DNA of 64,000 bases, taken from Flagellimonas oceani. Lineage in GTDB: Bacteria; Bacteroidota; Bacteroidia; Flavobacteriales; Flavobacteriaceae. The notes under the pieces are model-generated. The model searched no databases. It saw only the letters and a program-made list of their open reading frames with translations, and was not told the DNA's origin. A program made the position numbers and the translations under genes. Below are positions 28,657 through 38,858 of the stretch, one piece after another; the first letter of the stretch is position 1, and each line of letters starts with the position of its first letter. The stretch is taken from assembly GCF_011068285.1 (NCBI RefSeq), contig NZ_CP049616.1, positions 1,716,501-1,780,500 of the forward strand, read 5' to 3'.

Positions 28657-28822
28657 CAGCGATTTAGGTTTGTAATTAGAAGATATTGCAATTCTCTACA
28701 CTTCTTTGTTATAAATTGAAAATCAACCCTTACCATTTGTTAACTTTAAAAACAACCCATTGAAATTGCGGTTGAACATCGTAATTTTACCAGAACCGAA
28801 AATCGGTTTCACATACAAATTT

Positions 28823-28830
28823 TAACTTTG
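28823..28830 (+). promoter_or_regulatory. -7 element (TAACTTTG) of the leu operon
   Basis: An exact TAnnTTTG match. A start site near 28836 gives a leader of about 20 nt to the ATG at 28857 but only about 10 nt to the ATG at 28845. No clear TTG at -33. No leader peptide or hairpin lies between it and leuC, in contrast to ilv. Confidence 0.5.
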
Positions 28831-28856
28831 TAGGCTTACAAATTATGGAAGACACA

Positions 28857-30269
28857 ATGAGCAAGACACTTTTTGATAAAGTTTGGGATTCCCACGTGGT
28901 GAAGCATATCGAGAATGGTCCGGATGTACTCTTTATTGACAGGCATTTGGTCCACGAAGTAACGAGTCCCGTAGCTTTTTTAGGATTAAAGAACAGAGGC
29001 ATAAAAGTATTGTATCCGGAGCGCACTTTTGCGACCGCAGACCACAATACCCCTACGAGAAACCAGCACTTGCCCGTTAAGGACCCTTTGTCCGCCAATC
29101 AATTAAAGGCTTTGGAGGAAAACGCCAACGCCCACAACATACCGTATTGGGGACTTGGACATAGGAAAAACGGCATTGTGCACGTAATTGGCCCGGAAAA
29201 CGGAATAACCGTCCCTGGGGCCACTATAGTTTGTGGCGATTCGCACACATCAACCCACGGAGCCTTTGGTGCCATCGCATTTGGCATCGGAACCAGTGAA
29301 GTGGAAATGGTGCTGTCCACCCAATGCATTATGCAGCCCAAGCCCAAAAGTATGCGCATCAATGTTACTGGAGAATTGAGCGAGGCCGTCACTCCCAAAG
29401 ATGTGGCGCTTTTCATCATTTCCAAACTGTCCACCTCCGGTGCAACCGGATATTTTGTGGAATATGCTGGAGATGTTTTCAAAAATATGTCGATGGAAGG
29501 CCGTATGACGGTTTGTAACCTGAGTATTGAAATGGGTGCCCGTGGTGGTATGATCGCTCCAGACGAGAAGACATTCGACTACATCAAGGGAAGAGAATAT
29601 ACCCCAAAAGGCAAGGATTGGGATGCTGCGATGGAATATTGGAGCACGCTTTATTCTGATGGAGATGCTGAATTTGACAAAGAGGTCACTTTTGATGCGA
29701 GCGAAATCGAACCTATGATCACTTTTGGTACCAACCCAGGTATGGGCATTGGAATCAGTAATACCATTCCCTTGGCCGAAACCATTGATGGTGCCGTTGC
29801 GACGTACAAAAAATCCTTGGAGTATATGGACTACAACGAAGGAGAGCCTATGGTGGGCAAGCCTATCGATTTTGTGTTCCTGGGAAGTTGTACCAATGGC
29901 AGGATTGAAGATTTTAGAGCTTTTGCCTCCATCATAAAAGGAAGAAAAAAGGCCGATAACGTAACCGCGTGGCTGGTTCCCGGCTCGCACAAAGTGGAAG
30001 AGGCCATCAAGGAAGAAGGTATCCTGGATATTTTGACCGAAGCTGGTTTTGAACTGAGAGAGCCTGGATGCTCTGCTTGCTTGGCGATGAACGATGATAA
30101 AATCCCGGCCGGAAAATATGCGGTAAGTACTTCCAACAGAAACTTTGAGGGAAGACAAGGCCCAGGTGCGCGTACCCTATTGGCCAGTCCATTGGTGGCC
30201 GCTGCAGCTGCCGTTACAGGTAAAGTAACCGACCCAAGGGAATTGATGCACGAAGAAGTTTTAGCTTAA
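28857..30269 (+). CDS. leuC: 3-isopropylmalate dehydratase large subunit
   Basis: Aconitase-family Fe-S subunit; with LeuD it isomerises 2- to 3-isopropylmalate. Motifs: [35 protein letters not shown], and [4Fe-4S] Cys in [13 protein letters not shown] and [12 protein letters not shown]. 470 aa from ATG 28857 ([11 protein letters not shown]); an in-frame ATG lies at 28845. First gene of leuCD-leuA-like-leuB. The gap to leuD (30270-30343) is AT-rich simple sequence (AATTG/TAACTG-like units). Confidence 0.96.
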   Translation: MSKTLFDKVWDSHVVKHIENGPDVLFIDRHLVHEVTSPVAFLGLKNRGIKVLYPERTFATADHNTPTRNQHLPVKDPLSANQLKALEENANAHNIPYWGLGHRKNGIVHVIGPENGITVPGATIVCGDSHTSTHGAFGAIAFGIGTSEVEMVLSTQCIMQPKPKSMRINVTGELSEAVTPKDVALFIISKLSTSGATGYFVEYAGDVFKNMSMEGRMTVCNLSIEMGARGGMIAPDEKTFDYIKGREYTPKGKDWDAAMEYWSTLYSDGDAEFDKEVTFDASEIEPMITFGTNPGMGIGISNTIPLAETIDGAVATYKKSLEYMDYNEGEPMVGKPIDFVFLGSCTNGRIEDFRAFASIIKGRKKADNVTAWLVPGSHKVEEAIKEEGILDILTEAGFELREPGCSACLAMNDDKIPAGKYAVSTSNRNFEGRQGPGARTLLASPLVAAAAAVTGKVTDPRELMHEEVLA

Positions 30270-30343
30270 CAATAAACAATGCACAATAAGCAATTAGCAA
30301 TTCATTGTTAATTGAACATTGATAACTGATAATTGAAAAAATA

Positions 30344-30940
30344 ATGGCTTACGATAAATTCAACATACTAACCAGTTCAGCGGTACCATTACCCATCGAA
30401 AATGTGGATACCGACCAGATAATTCCTGCTCGATTCCTAAAAGCAACGGAGCGTAAAGGGTTTGGCGACAATTTGTTCCGTGACTGGAGATACAATTCAG
30501 ACGGAACGCCAAAGGAGCAATTTGTACTGAACAACCCCATCTATTCCGGAAAGATTTTGGTAGGCGGAAAAAACTTTGGTTCCGGTTCTTCAAGAGAACA
30601 CGCAGCTTGGGCGGTTTACGACTACGGATTCCGTTGTGTGGTTTCCAGTTTTTTTGCGGATATTTTTAGGGGCAACTGTCTGAACATCGGTGTGCTTCCT
30701 GTTCAAGTGAGCCCAGAATTTTTGGACAAAATCTTTAAGGCGATTGAAGCCGACCCAAAAACGGAGTTGGAAATCAACCTGCCTGAACAGAAGATTACCA
30801 TTCTGGCAACCGGTGAAAGTGAAAGCTTCGACATCAACGATTATAAAAAAGGCAATATGCTCAATGGCTTTGATGACATCGACTATTTGTTGAACATCCA
30901 AGAGGATATAGAAAAATACGCCGAAAACACACCTTTATAA
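30344..30940 (+). CDS. leuD: 3-isopropylmalate dehydratase small subunit
   Basis: 198-aa swivelling domain partner of LeuC. DTDQIIPARFLK and KNFGSGSSREHAAWAVYDYG are the substrate-binding signatures. Normal length. 30 bp upstream of the 2-isopropylmalate synthase-like gene. Confidence 0.96.
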   Translation: MAYDKFNILTSSAVPLPIENVDTDQIIPARFLKATERKGFGDNLFRDWRYNSDGTPKEQFVLNNPIYSGKILVGGKNFGSGSSREHAAWAVYDYGFRCVVSSFFADIFRGNCLNIGVLPVQVSPEFLDKIFKAIEADPKTELEINLPEQKITILATGESESFDINDYKKGNMLNGFDDIDYLLNIQEDIEKYAENTPL

Positions 30941-30970
30941 TCCATTGTTCGGAACACCACGGCACAAATA

Positions 30971-32488
30971 ATGAAAACACGCACCATAGAAATTATGGAC
31001 ACCACCCTACGGGATGGTGAACAAACCTCTGGGGTTTCTTTTTCGGCTTCCGAAAAACTCACCTTGGCCAAACTTTTATTGGAAGAACTTAAGGTAGATC
31101 GCATCGAGGTGGCTTCGGCCCGTGTTTCCGAAGGAGAACTGCAGGCAGTTAAAAACATTACCGATTGGGCCGCCGCCGAAGGTTATATTTCCAAAGTAGA
31201 AGTGCTCACATTTGTGGACAATGGTGTCTCCCTAAAATGGATGCAAGAAGCTGGTGCCAAGGTACAAAACTTGCTCACGAAGGGTTCATTGAATCATTTA
31301 ACCCATCAGCTTAAAAAAACTCCAGAACAACACTTTACGGAAATAGAAAAGGTTGTTTTGGAAGGAAATAAACTCGGAATAGACACCAACGTTTATCTTG
31401 AGGATTGGAGCAATGGAATGCGCAGCTCCAAGGACTATGTTTTTCAGTTTTTGGATTTTTTAACCGAGCAACCCATTAAACGAATTCTGCTTCCGGACAC
31501 CCTCGGGATTCTTACACACACTGAGACAGGTTCTTTTTTAAAAGAAATCATTGAAAGGTATCCGAATACCCATTTCGATTTCCACGGTCATAATGATTAC
31601 GATCTCAGCGTGGCAAATGTAATGGAAGCCTTAAAGGCCGGCGTCCACGGATTGCACCTTACCGTGAACGGGATGGGCGAACGCGCGGGAAACGCACCTT
31701 TGGCAAGTGCCGTTGCAGTAATCAACGATTTTTTACCGGAAATCAAGATTGGCGTAAAGGAATCATCCCTTTACAAAGTTAGTAAATTGGTATCTGCCTT
31801 TACAGGCTTCGGCATACCTGACAACAAACCTATCGTCGGAGACAATGTTTTTACCCAAACCGCTGGAATACATGCAGATGGAGATAGCAAAAAGAATCTT
31901 TACTTTAATGACTTGCTCCCTGAAAGATTTGGTAGAAAACGTAAATATGCACTGGGCAAAACATCAGGAAAGGCCAATATCCAAAAGAACCTTCAAGAGC
32001 TTGGATTGACTTTGAACGATGATGAACTGAAAAAGGTTACCGAACGCATCATTGAGCTTGGAGATAAAAAAGAACGGGTAACCAAAGACGATCTGCCTTA
32101 CATCATTTCCGATGTGCTGGACAACAAACTGCATCAGCAAAGGGTATTTGTAAAATCGTACGTACTGACCCATTCCAAAGGATTGAAGCCCTCCACTACC
32201 CTTTCCATCGAAATTGAAGGGAAGACCTATGAGGAACACGCCCAAGGGGACGGTCAATTCGATGCCTTTATCAACGCCTTGAAAAAAGTATATAAAAAAG
32301 AAGGGCGCGAACTGCCAAAATTGGTGGATTATGCCGTTCGTATACCCCCAGGCAGTAACTCGGACGCACTTTGTGAAACCCTGATCACTTGGCAGACCAA
32401 GGACAAGGATTTTACCACGCGCGGGCTGGATTCAGACCAAACGGTATCCGCCATAAAAGCCACCGAAAAAATGCTAAACTTGGTTTAA
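30971..32488 (+). CDS. 2-isopropylmalate synthase-type enzyme (LeuA/CimA family)
   Basis: 505 aa, HMGL-like TIM barrel plus C-terminal LeuA dimer/regulatory domain (about 385-505). Catalytic features: MDTTLRDGEQTSGVSF, metal ligands in HFDFHGHNDYDLSVAN, NGMGERAGNAPLAS, and FTQTAGIHADGDSK. It condenses acetyl-CoA with a 2-oxoacid. Lying between leuD and leuB with no other leuA in the window, and with ilvA present to make 2-oxobutyrate, 2-isopropylmalate synthesis (first leucine step) is the likeliest role. The sequence branch is close to citramalate synthases, so substrate choice is not certain. Leucine feedback through the C-terminal domain is expected. Confidence 0.85.
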   Translation: MKTRTIEIMDTTLRDGEQTSGVSFSASEKLTLAKLLLEELKVDRIEVASARVSEGELQAVKNITDWAAAEGYISKVEVLTFVDNGVSLKWMQEAGAKVQNLLTKGSLNHLTHQLKKTPEQHFTEIEKVVLEGNKLGIDTNVYLEDWSNGMRSSKDYVFQFLDFLTEQPIKRILLPDTLGILTHTETGSFLKEIIERYPNTHFDFHGHNDYDLSVANVMEALKAGVHGLHLTVNGMGERAGNAPLASAVAVINDFLPEIKIGVKESSLYKVSKLVSAFTGFGIPDNKPIVGDNVFTQTAGIHADGDSKKNLYFNDLLPERFGRKRKYALGKTSGKANIQKNLQELGLTLNDDELKKVTERIIELGDKKERVTKDDLPYIISDVLDNKLHQQRVFVKSYVLTHSKGLKPSTTLSIEIEGKTYEEHAQGDGQFDAFINALKKVYKKEGRELPKLVDYAVRIPPGSNSDALCETLITWQTKDKDFTTRGLDSDQTVSAIKATEKMLNLV

Positions 32489-32534
32489 TACTAAAAACTA
32501 TCAACCAACAACGATAAACGAATAACGAAAAGAA

Positions 32535-33593
32535 ATGAAATTAAACATAGCGCTCTTGGCCGGAGATGGAATTGGCCCAGAAGTAATAGATCAAGCCGTA
32601 AAAGTATCCGATGCCGTAGCTGCCAAGTTCGGACACGAAATTAGTTGGACACCTGCACTTACAGGTGCTGCAGCGATTGATGCTGTTGGCGAACCATATC
32701 CAGATGAAACCCACGAAGCCTGTGTGGCCGCCGATGCCGTTCTTTTTGGTGCCATTGGTCACCCACGGTTTGACAATGACCCATCTGCCAAGGTACGTCC
32801 AGAGCAAGGTTTGTTGAAAATGCGTCAAAAGTTGGGATTGTTTGCCAATGTGCGCCCAACCTTCACCTTTCCATCTTTGATTGACAAGTCACCCTTGAAA
32901 AAAGAACGTATTGAAGGTACCGACCTTGTTTTTCTACGTGAACTCACGGGAGGTATCTATTTCGGAAAAAGAGGCCGTGAGGATAACGACAACACCGCTT
33001 ACGACACTTGTACCTATACCCGTGCCGAAGTGGAGCGTTTGGCCAAAAAAGGTTTTGAAATGGCGATGCAGCGTTCCAAAAAGCTATGCTGTGTGGACAA
33101 AGCAAACGTTTTGGAAACGTCCCGTTTGTGGAGAGAAACCGTTCAGAAATTGGAAAAAGACTATCCCGAAGTGGAAGTATCCTATGAATTTGTGGATGCC
33201 GTGGCCATGCGTTTGGTGCAATGGCCGAGCGCTTATGATGTGTTGATCACAGAAAACCTATTTGGCGATATTCTAACAGATGAAGCTTCTGTGATTTCAG
33301 GATCTATGGGATTGATGCCTTCCGCCTCTTTGGGGGAAAAGACATCTTTGTTCGAACCCATTCACGGTTCTTACCCACAAGCAGCAGGAAAAGATATTGC
33401 CAATCCATTGGCGACGGTTTTGTCCGCTGCAATGATGTTCGAAACTGCTTTTGGACTTAGAGATGAAGCCGAAGCCATTCGCGAAGTGGTGAACAAATCA
33501 CTGGCCGAAGGTGTGGTGACGGAAGATCTTGCCGATGCCGGAAAAGCTTACAAGACCAGCGAAGTTGGGAACTGGTTGGCTGAAAACATTTAA
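32535..33593 (+). CDS. leuB: 3-isopropylmalate dehydrogenase
   Basis: 352-aa NAD-dependent oxidative decarboxylase, the third leucine-branch step. N-terminal LLAGDGIGPEV, ALFGAIGHPRFD-type loop, RELTGGIYFGKRG, KANVLETSRLWRE and LFGDILTDEASVISGSMGLMPSAS are typical. Last gene of the leu operon; an intrinsic terminator follows at 33618. Confidence 0.96.
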   Translation: MKLNIALLAGDGIGPEVIDQAVKVSDAVAAKFGHEISWTPALTGAAAIDAVGEPYPDETHEACVAADAVLFGAIGHPRFDNDPSAKVRPEQGLLKMRQKLGLFANVRPTFTFPSLIDKSPLKKERIEGTDLVFLRELTGGIYFGKRGREDNDNTAYDTCTYTRAEVERLAKKGFEMAMQRSKKLCCVDKANVLETSRLWRETVQKLEKDYPEVEVSYEFVDAVAMRLVQWPSAYDVLITENLFGDILTDEASVISGSMGLMPSASLGEKTSLFEPIHGSYPQAAGKDIANPLATVLSAAMMFETAFGLRDEAEAIREVVNKSLAEGVVTEDLADAGKAYKTSEVGNWLAENI

Positions 33594-33617
33594 TCGACCC
33601 ACATAAAAACCAAAAAG

Positions 33618-33646
33618 AAAGCCCCGAATTCGGGGCTTTTTATTTT
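33618..33646 (+). terminator. Intrinsic terminator of the leu operon
   Basis: Stem AAAGCCCCGAA / TTCGGGGCTTT, effectively no loop beyond the palindrome centre, followed by TTTTTATTTT. It starts 25 bp after the leuB stop. Confidence 0.9.
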
Positions 33647-33671
33647 AATCTTTTATACCATATGGCAATTC

Positions 33672-33779
33672 GTCAATTCGAGTGCTTTGAGTGAAACGAA
33701 AAAGGTATCGAGAATCAGAATTTCATCATTTTAAATCTCGTTCTCGATACTTTTTCCTTTGGAAAAAACTCGAACTGAC
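33672..33779. repeat. Palindromic interspersed element, copy 2
   Basis: Ends GTCAATTCGAGT (33672-33683) and ACTCGAACTGAC (33768-33779), inverted with one mismatch. Internal GTATCGAGAAT and TTCTCGATAC are also inverted, and TTTTTCC/GGAAAAA forms a hairpin. The cleanest copy of the family; it lies between convergent leuB and gapN. Confidence 0.72.
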
Positions 33780-33787
33780 ATTTTTTT

Positions 33788-35380
33788 CTACAATATATAA
33801 TCCGTGCTCAAGAAATTGCTCACTTTGGCTTCCATTAATTGTTCCACGGTCTGGGTGTTCAAATCATTGTCCTTAAAAGCCACAAAAGTTCTTATGGAGA
33901 ATGAGCGCAATGCATCGTGAACGCTCAATGTGGATTGCGCAGAGTCCTTTCTTCCCGTAAATGGGTACACATCCGGTCCACGCTGGCAAGAACTGTTCAG
34001 GTTCACTCTACACACCAAGTTGGCCAAGCTGTCGATCAGCGGTGACAAAGTATACACATCTTTCCCGAACAAGCTTACTTGCTGACCATAGTTGGATTCT
34101 GCCATATCATCCAATGGCTCCTCGATCTCTTTGAACGAAAGCACTGGAATAATGGGACCAAACTGCTCTTCTTGATACACCCGCATATCCTTAGTCACAG
34201 GATACAACACGGCCGGCCATATATAATTGTCAAAATGCTTCCCTCCTTTTTTATTGATGATCTTGGCACCCTTGGCCAAAGCATCATCCAACAATTCTTG
34301 AATGTATGCCGGTTTGTCGGGCTCGGGAAGCGGAGTCAAGTTGACGCCATCATCCCAAGGGTTGCCAAATTTCAATCCATCAACCTTCTCCGCGAAGCGT
34401 TTCAAGAATTCATCCTTCACTTCATCGTGGACATAAACCACTTTTAAAGCAGTGCAACGTTGTCCGTTAAAGGACAAGGTCCCCGAAATGCACTCGTTGA
34501 TGGTCAAATCCAACTCGGCATCAGGCAGTACGATTGCCGGATTTTTTGCTTCCAAGCCCAAGACTAAACGCAATCGGTTACTTTTTGGGTGCTGTTCCTG
34601 CAAAGCATTGGCAGAAACACTGTTCCCGATCAAGGCCAACACATCCACCTTCCCTGTTTTCATTATCGGTGCCGCTACGGCTCTTCCACGACCAAAAAGT
34701 ATATTGACCACTCCCTTGGGAAAACTGCTCTGAAATGCCTCCAAAAGCGGTGTGATCAATAAAACGCCGTGCTTTGCGGGCTTAAAAATGGTGGTGTTCC
34801 CCATAATGATGGCGGGAATCAATAAGGCAAAAGTCTCATTTAAAGGGTAATTGTATGGGCCAAGACACAATACAACACCCAAAGGACCTCGACGTATGTG
34901 GGCATAAACGCCATCGTGTTTTTCAAACTTGGCACAGTCACGGTCCAGTTTTTTGTAATCTTCGATGGTGTCGTAAATATACTCAACGGTACGGTCGAAC
35001 TCCTTGTACGAATCTGGCTTGGATTTACCGATTTCCCACATCAAAAGCTTTACCACTTCTTCGCGTTTCTGCTCCATCTTCCTTACAAAGGTCTCCATAC
35101 ATTCCACACGGTCCTTTACCTTCATCGTGGGCCAAAGCCCCTGGCCTTTGTCATAAGCGGCCAAAGCAGCGTTCAAAGCATCCATTGCCTCGGGTTCACC
35201 CATATCGGGCACGCTTCCCAACGTGGTCGGGGCATATTCCTCGGTGGAGGAAATCGTGGAGATTACAGGAGTGGTGCTGCCTTCCCATTTGCGCAGTGCC
35301 CCGTTGACCAAATATGTTTTTTGATGAATTTCTTCAGTGATTTGATATTGTTCAGGTATAGCTCTCTTAGTTGCTGCCAT
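33788..35380 (-). CDS. gapN: NADP-dependent glyceraldehyde-3-phosphate dehydrogenase (non-phosphorylating, ALDH family)
   Basis: 530-aa aldehyde dehydrogenase oxidising glyceraldehyde 3-phosphate directly to 3-phosphoglycerate with NADP. ALDH features: [27 protein letters not shown], catalytic Glu in [18 protein letters not shown] and catalytic Cys in [14 protein letters not shown]. The length and N-terminal extension match the Bacteroidota GapN type. It sits between the leu and ilv operons and has its own -7 element (35432-35439). It might help supply NADPH for IlvC; that link is speculative. Confidence 0.88.
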   Translation of the reverse strand: MAATKRAIPEQYQITEEIHQKTYLVNGALRKWEGSTTPVISTISSTEEYAPTTLGSVPDMGEPEAMDALNAALAAYDKGQGLWPTMKVKDRVECMETFVRKMEQKREEVVKLLMWEIGKSKPDSYKEFDRTVEYIYDTIEDYKKLDRDCAKFEKHDGVYAHIRRGPLGVVLCLGPYNYPLNETFALLIPAIIMGNTTIFKPAKHGVLLITPLLEAFQSSFPKGVVNILFGRGRAVAAPIMKTGKVDVLALIGNSVSANALQEQHPKSNRLRLVLGLEAKNPAIVLPDAELDLTINECISGTLSFNGQRCTALKVVYVHDEVKDEFLKRFAEKVDGLKFGNPWDDGVNLTPLPEPDKPAYIQELLDDALAKGAKIINKKGGKHFDNYIWPAVLYPVTKDMRVYQEEQFGPIIPVLSFKEIEEPLDDMAESNYGQQVSLFGKDVYTLSPLIDSLANLVCRVNLNSSCQRGPDVYPFTGRKDSAQSTLSVHDALRSFSIRTFVAFKDNDLNTQTVEQLMEAKVSNFLSTDYIL

Positions 35381-35431
35381 TAGTTGTTGTTTTTAAGCGA
35401 TTAGTGTTGATTAATGGTCGTCAATCCATAC

Positions 35432-35439
35432 AAAACTAA
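35432..35439 (-). promoter_or_regulatory. -7 element (TAGTTTTG) of gapN
   Basis: The minus strand reads TAGTTTTG, a full TAnnTTTG match, 52 bp before the gapN ATG in the 159-bp gap after ilvA. The -33 position is not a clear TTG. Confidence 0.5.
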
Positions 35440-35539
35440 CACAAAATCCATTGAAAATGCTGTTGGTTCCACGCCAAATGCCTTCTTATGGATTGAAAAC
35501 CAGACTTTATAATAACGATGCTTGAAAATGTTGGTGGCA

Positions 35540-36805
35540 TCACACCAAATACTGGAACAAATCAGGTTTGTTGTTGAGATAATCCCCAAAGAAATTGTTC
35601 GCTTTCATCCGTTGAATCAAAGGTTCCAAATCGTCGGGCGATTTTAGTTCCACTCCAACAATGGCGGGGGCATTTTCCCTGCTCGATTTTTTGGAGTATT
35701 CAAAATGGGTAATGTCGTCGTTGGGACCCAAGATATCCACTACAAACTCTTTCAAAGCTCCTGGACGCTGCGGAAACCTCACTATAAAGTAATGCTTCAA
35801 TTGGGCATACAACAAGGCTCTTTCCTTGATTTCGGCCGTACGGGTAATGTCGTTGTTGCTACCACTTACCACACAAACGACGTTTTTGCCCTTGATTTCT
35901 TCCTTAAAATAGTCCAAGGCCGCAATCGTAAGGGCGCCTGCGGGCTCCACCACAATGGCATCTCTGTTATAGAGATCCAAAATGGTCTGGCACACTTTCC
36001 CTTCGGGAACGGTGATCATTTTGTGCAAATGCGCTTTGCAAATGGGATAGGTCAACGACCCAACTTTTTGAACGGCTGCTCCGTCGATAAACTTATCGAT
36101 ATTTTCCAACTCCACCAGTTCACCCTTCTCTATGGACTTCAACATAGATGGCGCTCCCTCGGGCTCCACACCTATTATTTTGGTGTTGGGGGACAATGCT
36201 TGGAACGTGCCACACAATCCGGATGCCAATCCACCACCGCCAACGGCCACAAAAACGTAGTCGATGGGTTCGTTGGATTGTTGCAGTATCTCCAAACCAA
36301 CGGTTGCTTGGCCCTCGATGGTTTTTTCATCATCAAACGGATGTACAAAGGTTTTCCCCTCTTGCTCACAAAATATTTGGGCGGCTTTTTTGGAGTCGTC
36401 AAAGGTGTCTCCCTCCAAGACCACATCGACCCATTCGCCACCGAACATCTTGGTCTGATCTATTTTCTGCTTTGGGGTCACCACGGGCATATAAATGGTT
36501 CCTTTCACCTGTAAATGACTACAGGCAAAGGCAACCCCCTGTGCGTGGTTTCCTGCACTGGCGCAAACCACGCCGCTGTCCAATTGTTTTTGGCTCAACG
36601 AACTTATTTTGTTGTACGCACCACGGATTTTGTAGCTGCGTACCCTGTGAAGATCTTCTCTTTTGAGAAGAATATTGGCCCCATGCGATTTGGAATAGCG
36701 GATACTTTGCTGCAAGGGTGTTTCCTCTGCCACTTGGGCAATGGTCTTTGCTGCTTGATAAATATCCGCTATTTGCGGAAAATAGGTTTCCACAGTTTCA
36801 CTCAT
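35540..36805 (-). CDS. ilvA: Threonine ammonia-lyase (threonine deaminase)
   Basis: PLP enzyme converting threonine to 2-oxobutyrate, the isoleucine entry step. 421 aa, the form with a single short ACT-like C-terminal domain (about 330-421). PLP Lys in VRSYKIRGAYNKIS, CASAGNHAQGVAFAC, phosphate loop FVAVGGGGLASG. The regulatory domain begins near HYFIVRFPQRPGALKEF. Last gene of the ilv operon, 18 bp after ilvC. Isoleucine feedback is expected. Confidence 0.94.
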   Translation of the reverse strand: MSETVETYFPQIADIYQAAKTIAQVAEETPLQQSIRYSKSHGANILLKREDLHRVRSYKIRGAYNKISSLSQKQLDSGVVCASAGNHAQGVAFACSHLQVKGTIYMPVVTPKQKIDQTKMFGGEWVDVVLEGDTFDDSKKAAQIFCEQEGKTFVHPFDDEKTIEGQATVGLEILQQSNEPIDYVFVAVGGGGLASGLCGTFQALSPNTKIIGVEPEGAPSMLKSIEKGELVELENIDKFIDGAAVQKVGSLTYPICKAHLHKMITVPEGKVCQTILDLYNRDAIVVEPAGALTIAALDYFKEEIKGKNVVCVVSGSNNDITRTAEIKERALLYAQLKHYFIVRFPQRPGALKEFVVDILGPNDDITHFEYSKKSSRENAPAIVGVELKSPDDLEPLIQRMKANNFFGDYLNNKPDLFQYLV

Positions 36806-36823
36806 GGGGCCAATGGTTTTGTG

Positions 36824-38299
36824 TTATCCGATTGGCTTCATAGCGGTCATGGATGCACGCAATCTTGCACCGACAACTTCTACATCATGCTCGCGGATGG
36901 CTTTGTTCACAGCAATCAACCTTACGTTGTCCACACCGGTATCTTTGCCTTCGCCAAAGTGTTTTCCGATGATGTCCGTGTCCACTTTTTTCATAAAGTC
37001 GGTCAACAATGGCTTACAAGCATGATCGAACAAGTAACAGCCGTATTCAGCCGTATCGGAGATCACACGGTTCATTTCGAACAATTTCTTTCTTGCAATG
37101 GTGTTGGCGATCAATGGGGTCTCGTGCAATGACTCATAATAGGCAGACTCACCGATAATCCCTGACTCGGTCATGGTCTCGTAGGCCAATTCCACACCAG
37201 ACTTCACAAAGGCGACCATCAACACGCCATTGTCGTAGTATTCCTGCTCGGAGATTTCCATATCCCCTGCCGGTGTTTTTTCAAATGCGGTTTCTCCCGT
37301 GGCTGCTCTCCAGTCCAATAGGTTTTTATCCCCATTGTCCCAGTCTTCCATCATCGTTTTGGAGAAATGTCCGCTCATAATGTCATCCATGTGCTTTTGG
37401 AACAAGGGACGCATGATCACTTTCAATTCTTCGGCCAAATCAAAGGCTTTGATCTTGGCTGGATTGGACAAGCGGTCCATCATATTGGTAATACCTCCCT
37501 GCTTCAAACCTTCGGTAATGGTTTCCCATCCGTATTGAATCAGTTTGGAGGCGTAGGCTTCATCCACTCCTTTTTCGACCATTTTGTTGAAGGAAAGAAT
37601 AGATCCTGTTTGCAACAAACCACAAAGAATGGTCTGCTCTCCCATCAAATCTGACTTTACTTCCGCCACAAATGATGACTCAAGAACTCCTGCCTTGTCA
37701 CCTCCGGTTCCTGCGGCGTAGGCTTTGGCCTGTTCCAAACCCTTTCCTTCCGGGTCGTTTTCTGGGTGAACGGCAATCAAAGTTGGTACACCAAACCCTC
37801 TTTTGTACTCTTCACGCACTTCGGAACCAGGGCTTTTTGGAGCTACCATAATCACAGTAAGGTCTTCACGAACCTGCATTCCTTCTTCCACGATGTTGAA
37901 ACCATGGGAATAGGACAATGTTGCTCCTTGCTTCATCAATGGCATTACCGTGCTTACCACATTGGTGTGCTGCTTATCCGGAGTAAGGTTGATTACCAAA
38001 TCGGCGGTTGGAATCAATTCCTCGTAAGTTCCCACCGTAAAGTTATTTTCCTTTGCGTTTTTGTAGGATTGACGTTGTTCCTTGATTGCAGCTGGACGCA
38101 GGGCATAGGAGATATCCAAACCGGAGTCACGCATGTTCAGTCCTTGGTTCAACCCTTGGGCGCCACACCCAACAATTACAATTTTTTTTCCTTTTAGTGC
38201 GGTAACACCATCAGCAAACTCGCTGGAATCCATAAATCTACATTTCCCCAACTGTGTCAGTTGTTCGCGAAGTGATAGTGTGTTAAAGTAATTTGCCAT
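36824..38299 (-). CDS. ilvC: Ketol-acid reductoisomerase, long (class II) form
   Basis: 491-aa Mg/NADPH enzyme making 2,3-dihydroxy-isovalerate and its 3-methylvalerate analogue. Rossmann motif [20 protein letters not shown]; the length and duplicated knotted C-terminal domain identify the class II form typical of E. coli and Bacteroidota. Acidic metal ligands are visible in [12 protein letters not shown]. 24 bp downstream of ilvN in the ilv operon. Confidence 0.96.
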   Translation of the reverse strand: MANYFNTLSLREQLTQLGKCRFMDSSEFADGVTALKGKKIVIVGCGAQGLNQGLNMRDSGLDISYALRPAAIKEQRQSYKNAKENNFTVGTYEELIPTADLVINLTPDKQHTNVVSTVMPLMKQGATLSYSHGFNIVEEGMQVREDLTVIMVAPKSPGSEVREEYKRGFGVPTLIAVHPENDPEGKGLEQAKAYAAGTGGDKAGVLESSFVAEVKSDLMGEQTILCGLLQTGSILSFNKMVEKGVDEAYASKLIQYGWETITEGLKQGGITNMMDRLSNPAKIKAFDLAEELKVIMRPLFQKHMDDIMSGHFSKTMMEDWDNGDKNLLDWRAATGETAFEKTPAGDMEISEQEYYDNGVLMVAFVKSGVELAYETMTESGIIGESAYYESLHETPLIANTIARKKLFEMNRVISDTAEYGCYLFDHACKPLLTDFMKKVDTDIIGKHFGEGKDTGVDNVRLIAVNKAIREHDVEVVGARLRASMTAMKPIG

Positions 38300-38323
38300 T
38301 TTTAATATTTGATTTTACGCTAT

Positions 38324-38851
38324 TTAGTTTTCTTGAAATTCTTGTAATATTTCGCTTATTGGCATTGCTGCCTTGGTTACTGCGATTCTGCCCGAACGCA
38401 CAAACTGCATGATTCCGTAGGGCAAAAGCGCATCGTGCATTTCGTCTATTTCGTGCCTACGGCCTGTTTTGGCCAAGGCAAAAAAATCACGGTTCACGGT
38501 TACAATCTGTGCATTGCTTTCTTTGATGATGTTTTGAATCTGTCTTTCATCGAACAGCAAATGCGAAGCAATCTTGAACAATGCCGATTCTTGATAAATG
38601 GTTTCATCATCGGTATGGTAATAGGCCTTGATGACCTCTATCTGCTTTTCAATTTGACCCACGATCTTGCGTGTCCAATCCTCGGTCGTAAAAACCACAA
38701 TCGTAAATTTTGAAACCCCCTCAATCTCTGATTTTGAAACATTTAAGCTTTCAATATTAATGTGTCGCTTTAAGAATATACCTGATATCCTATTGAGCAA
38801 TCCTACATGATTTTCGGAATACACCGAGATGGTATACCATTGTTTTCCCAT
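38324..38851 (-). CDS. ilvN: Acetolactate synthase regulatory subunit
   Basis: 175 aa. The N-terminal ACT domain (WYTISVYSENHVGLLNRISGIFLKRH, quoted in part) carries the valine-binding loop; the C-terminal ALS-type domain starts near residue 90. Normal IlvH/IlvN length. It lies 7 bp after the methyltransferase gene that separates it from ilvB. Confidence 0.94.
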   Translation of the reverse strand: MGKQWYTISVYSENHVGLLNRISGIFLKRHINIESLNVSKSEIEGVSKFTIVVFTTEDWTRKIVGQIEKQIEVIKAYYHTDDETIYQESALFKIASHLLFDERQIQNIIKESNAQIVTVNRDFFALAKTGRRHEIDEMHDALLPYGIMQFVRSGRIAVTKAAMPISEILQEFQEN

Positions 38852-38858
38852 GCTGTTC

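Noticed and set aside
28657..28844. Looked for a leader peptide or attenuator before leuC like that of ilv
   Set aside because: No ATG before 28845 in the sense direction and no terminator hairpin.
35401..35589. 62-codon open frame between ilvA and gapN
   Set aside because: Overlaps the end of ilvA and the gapN promoter; no recognisable content.
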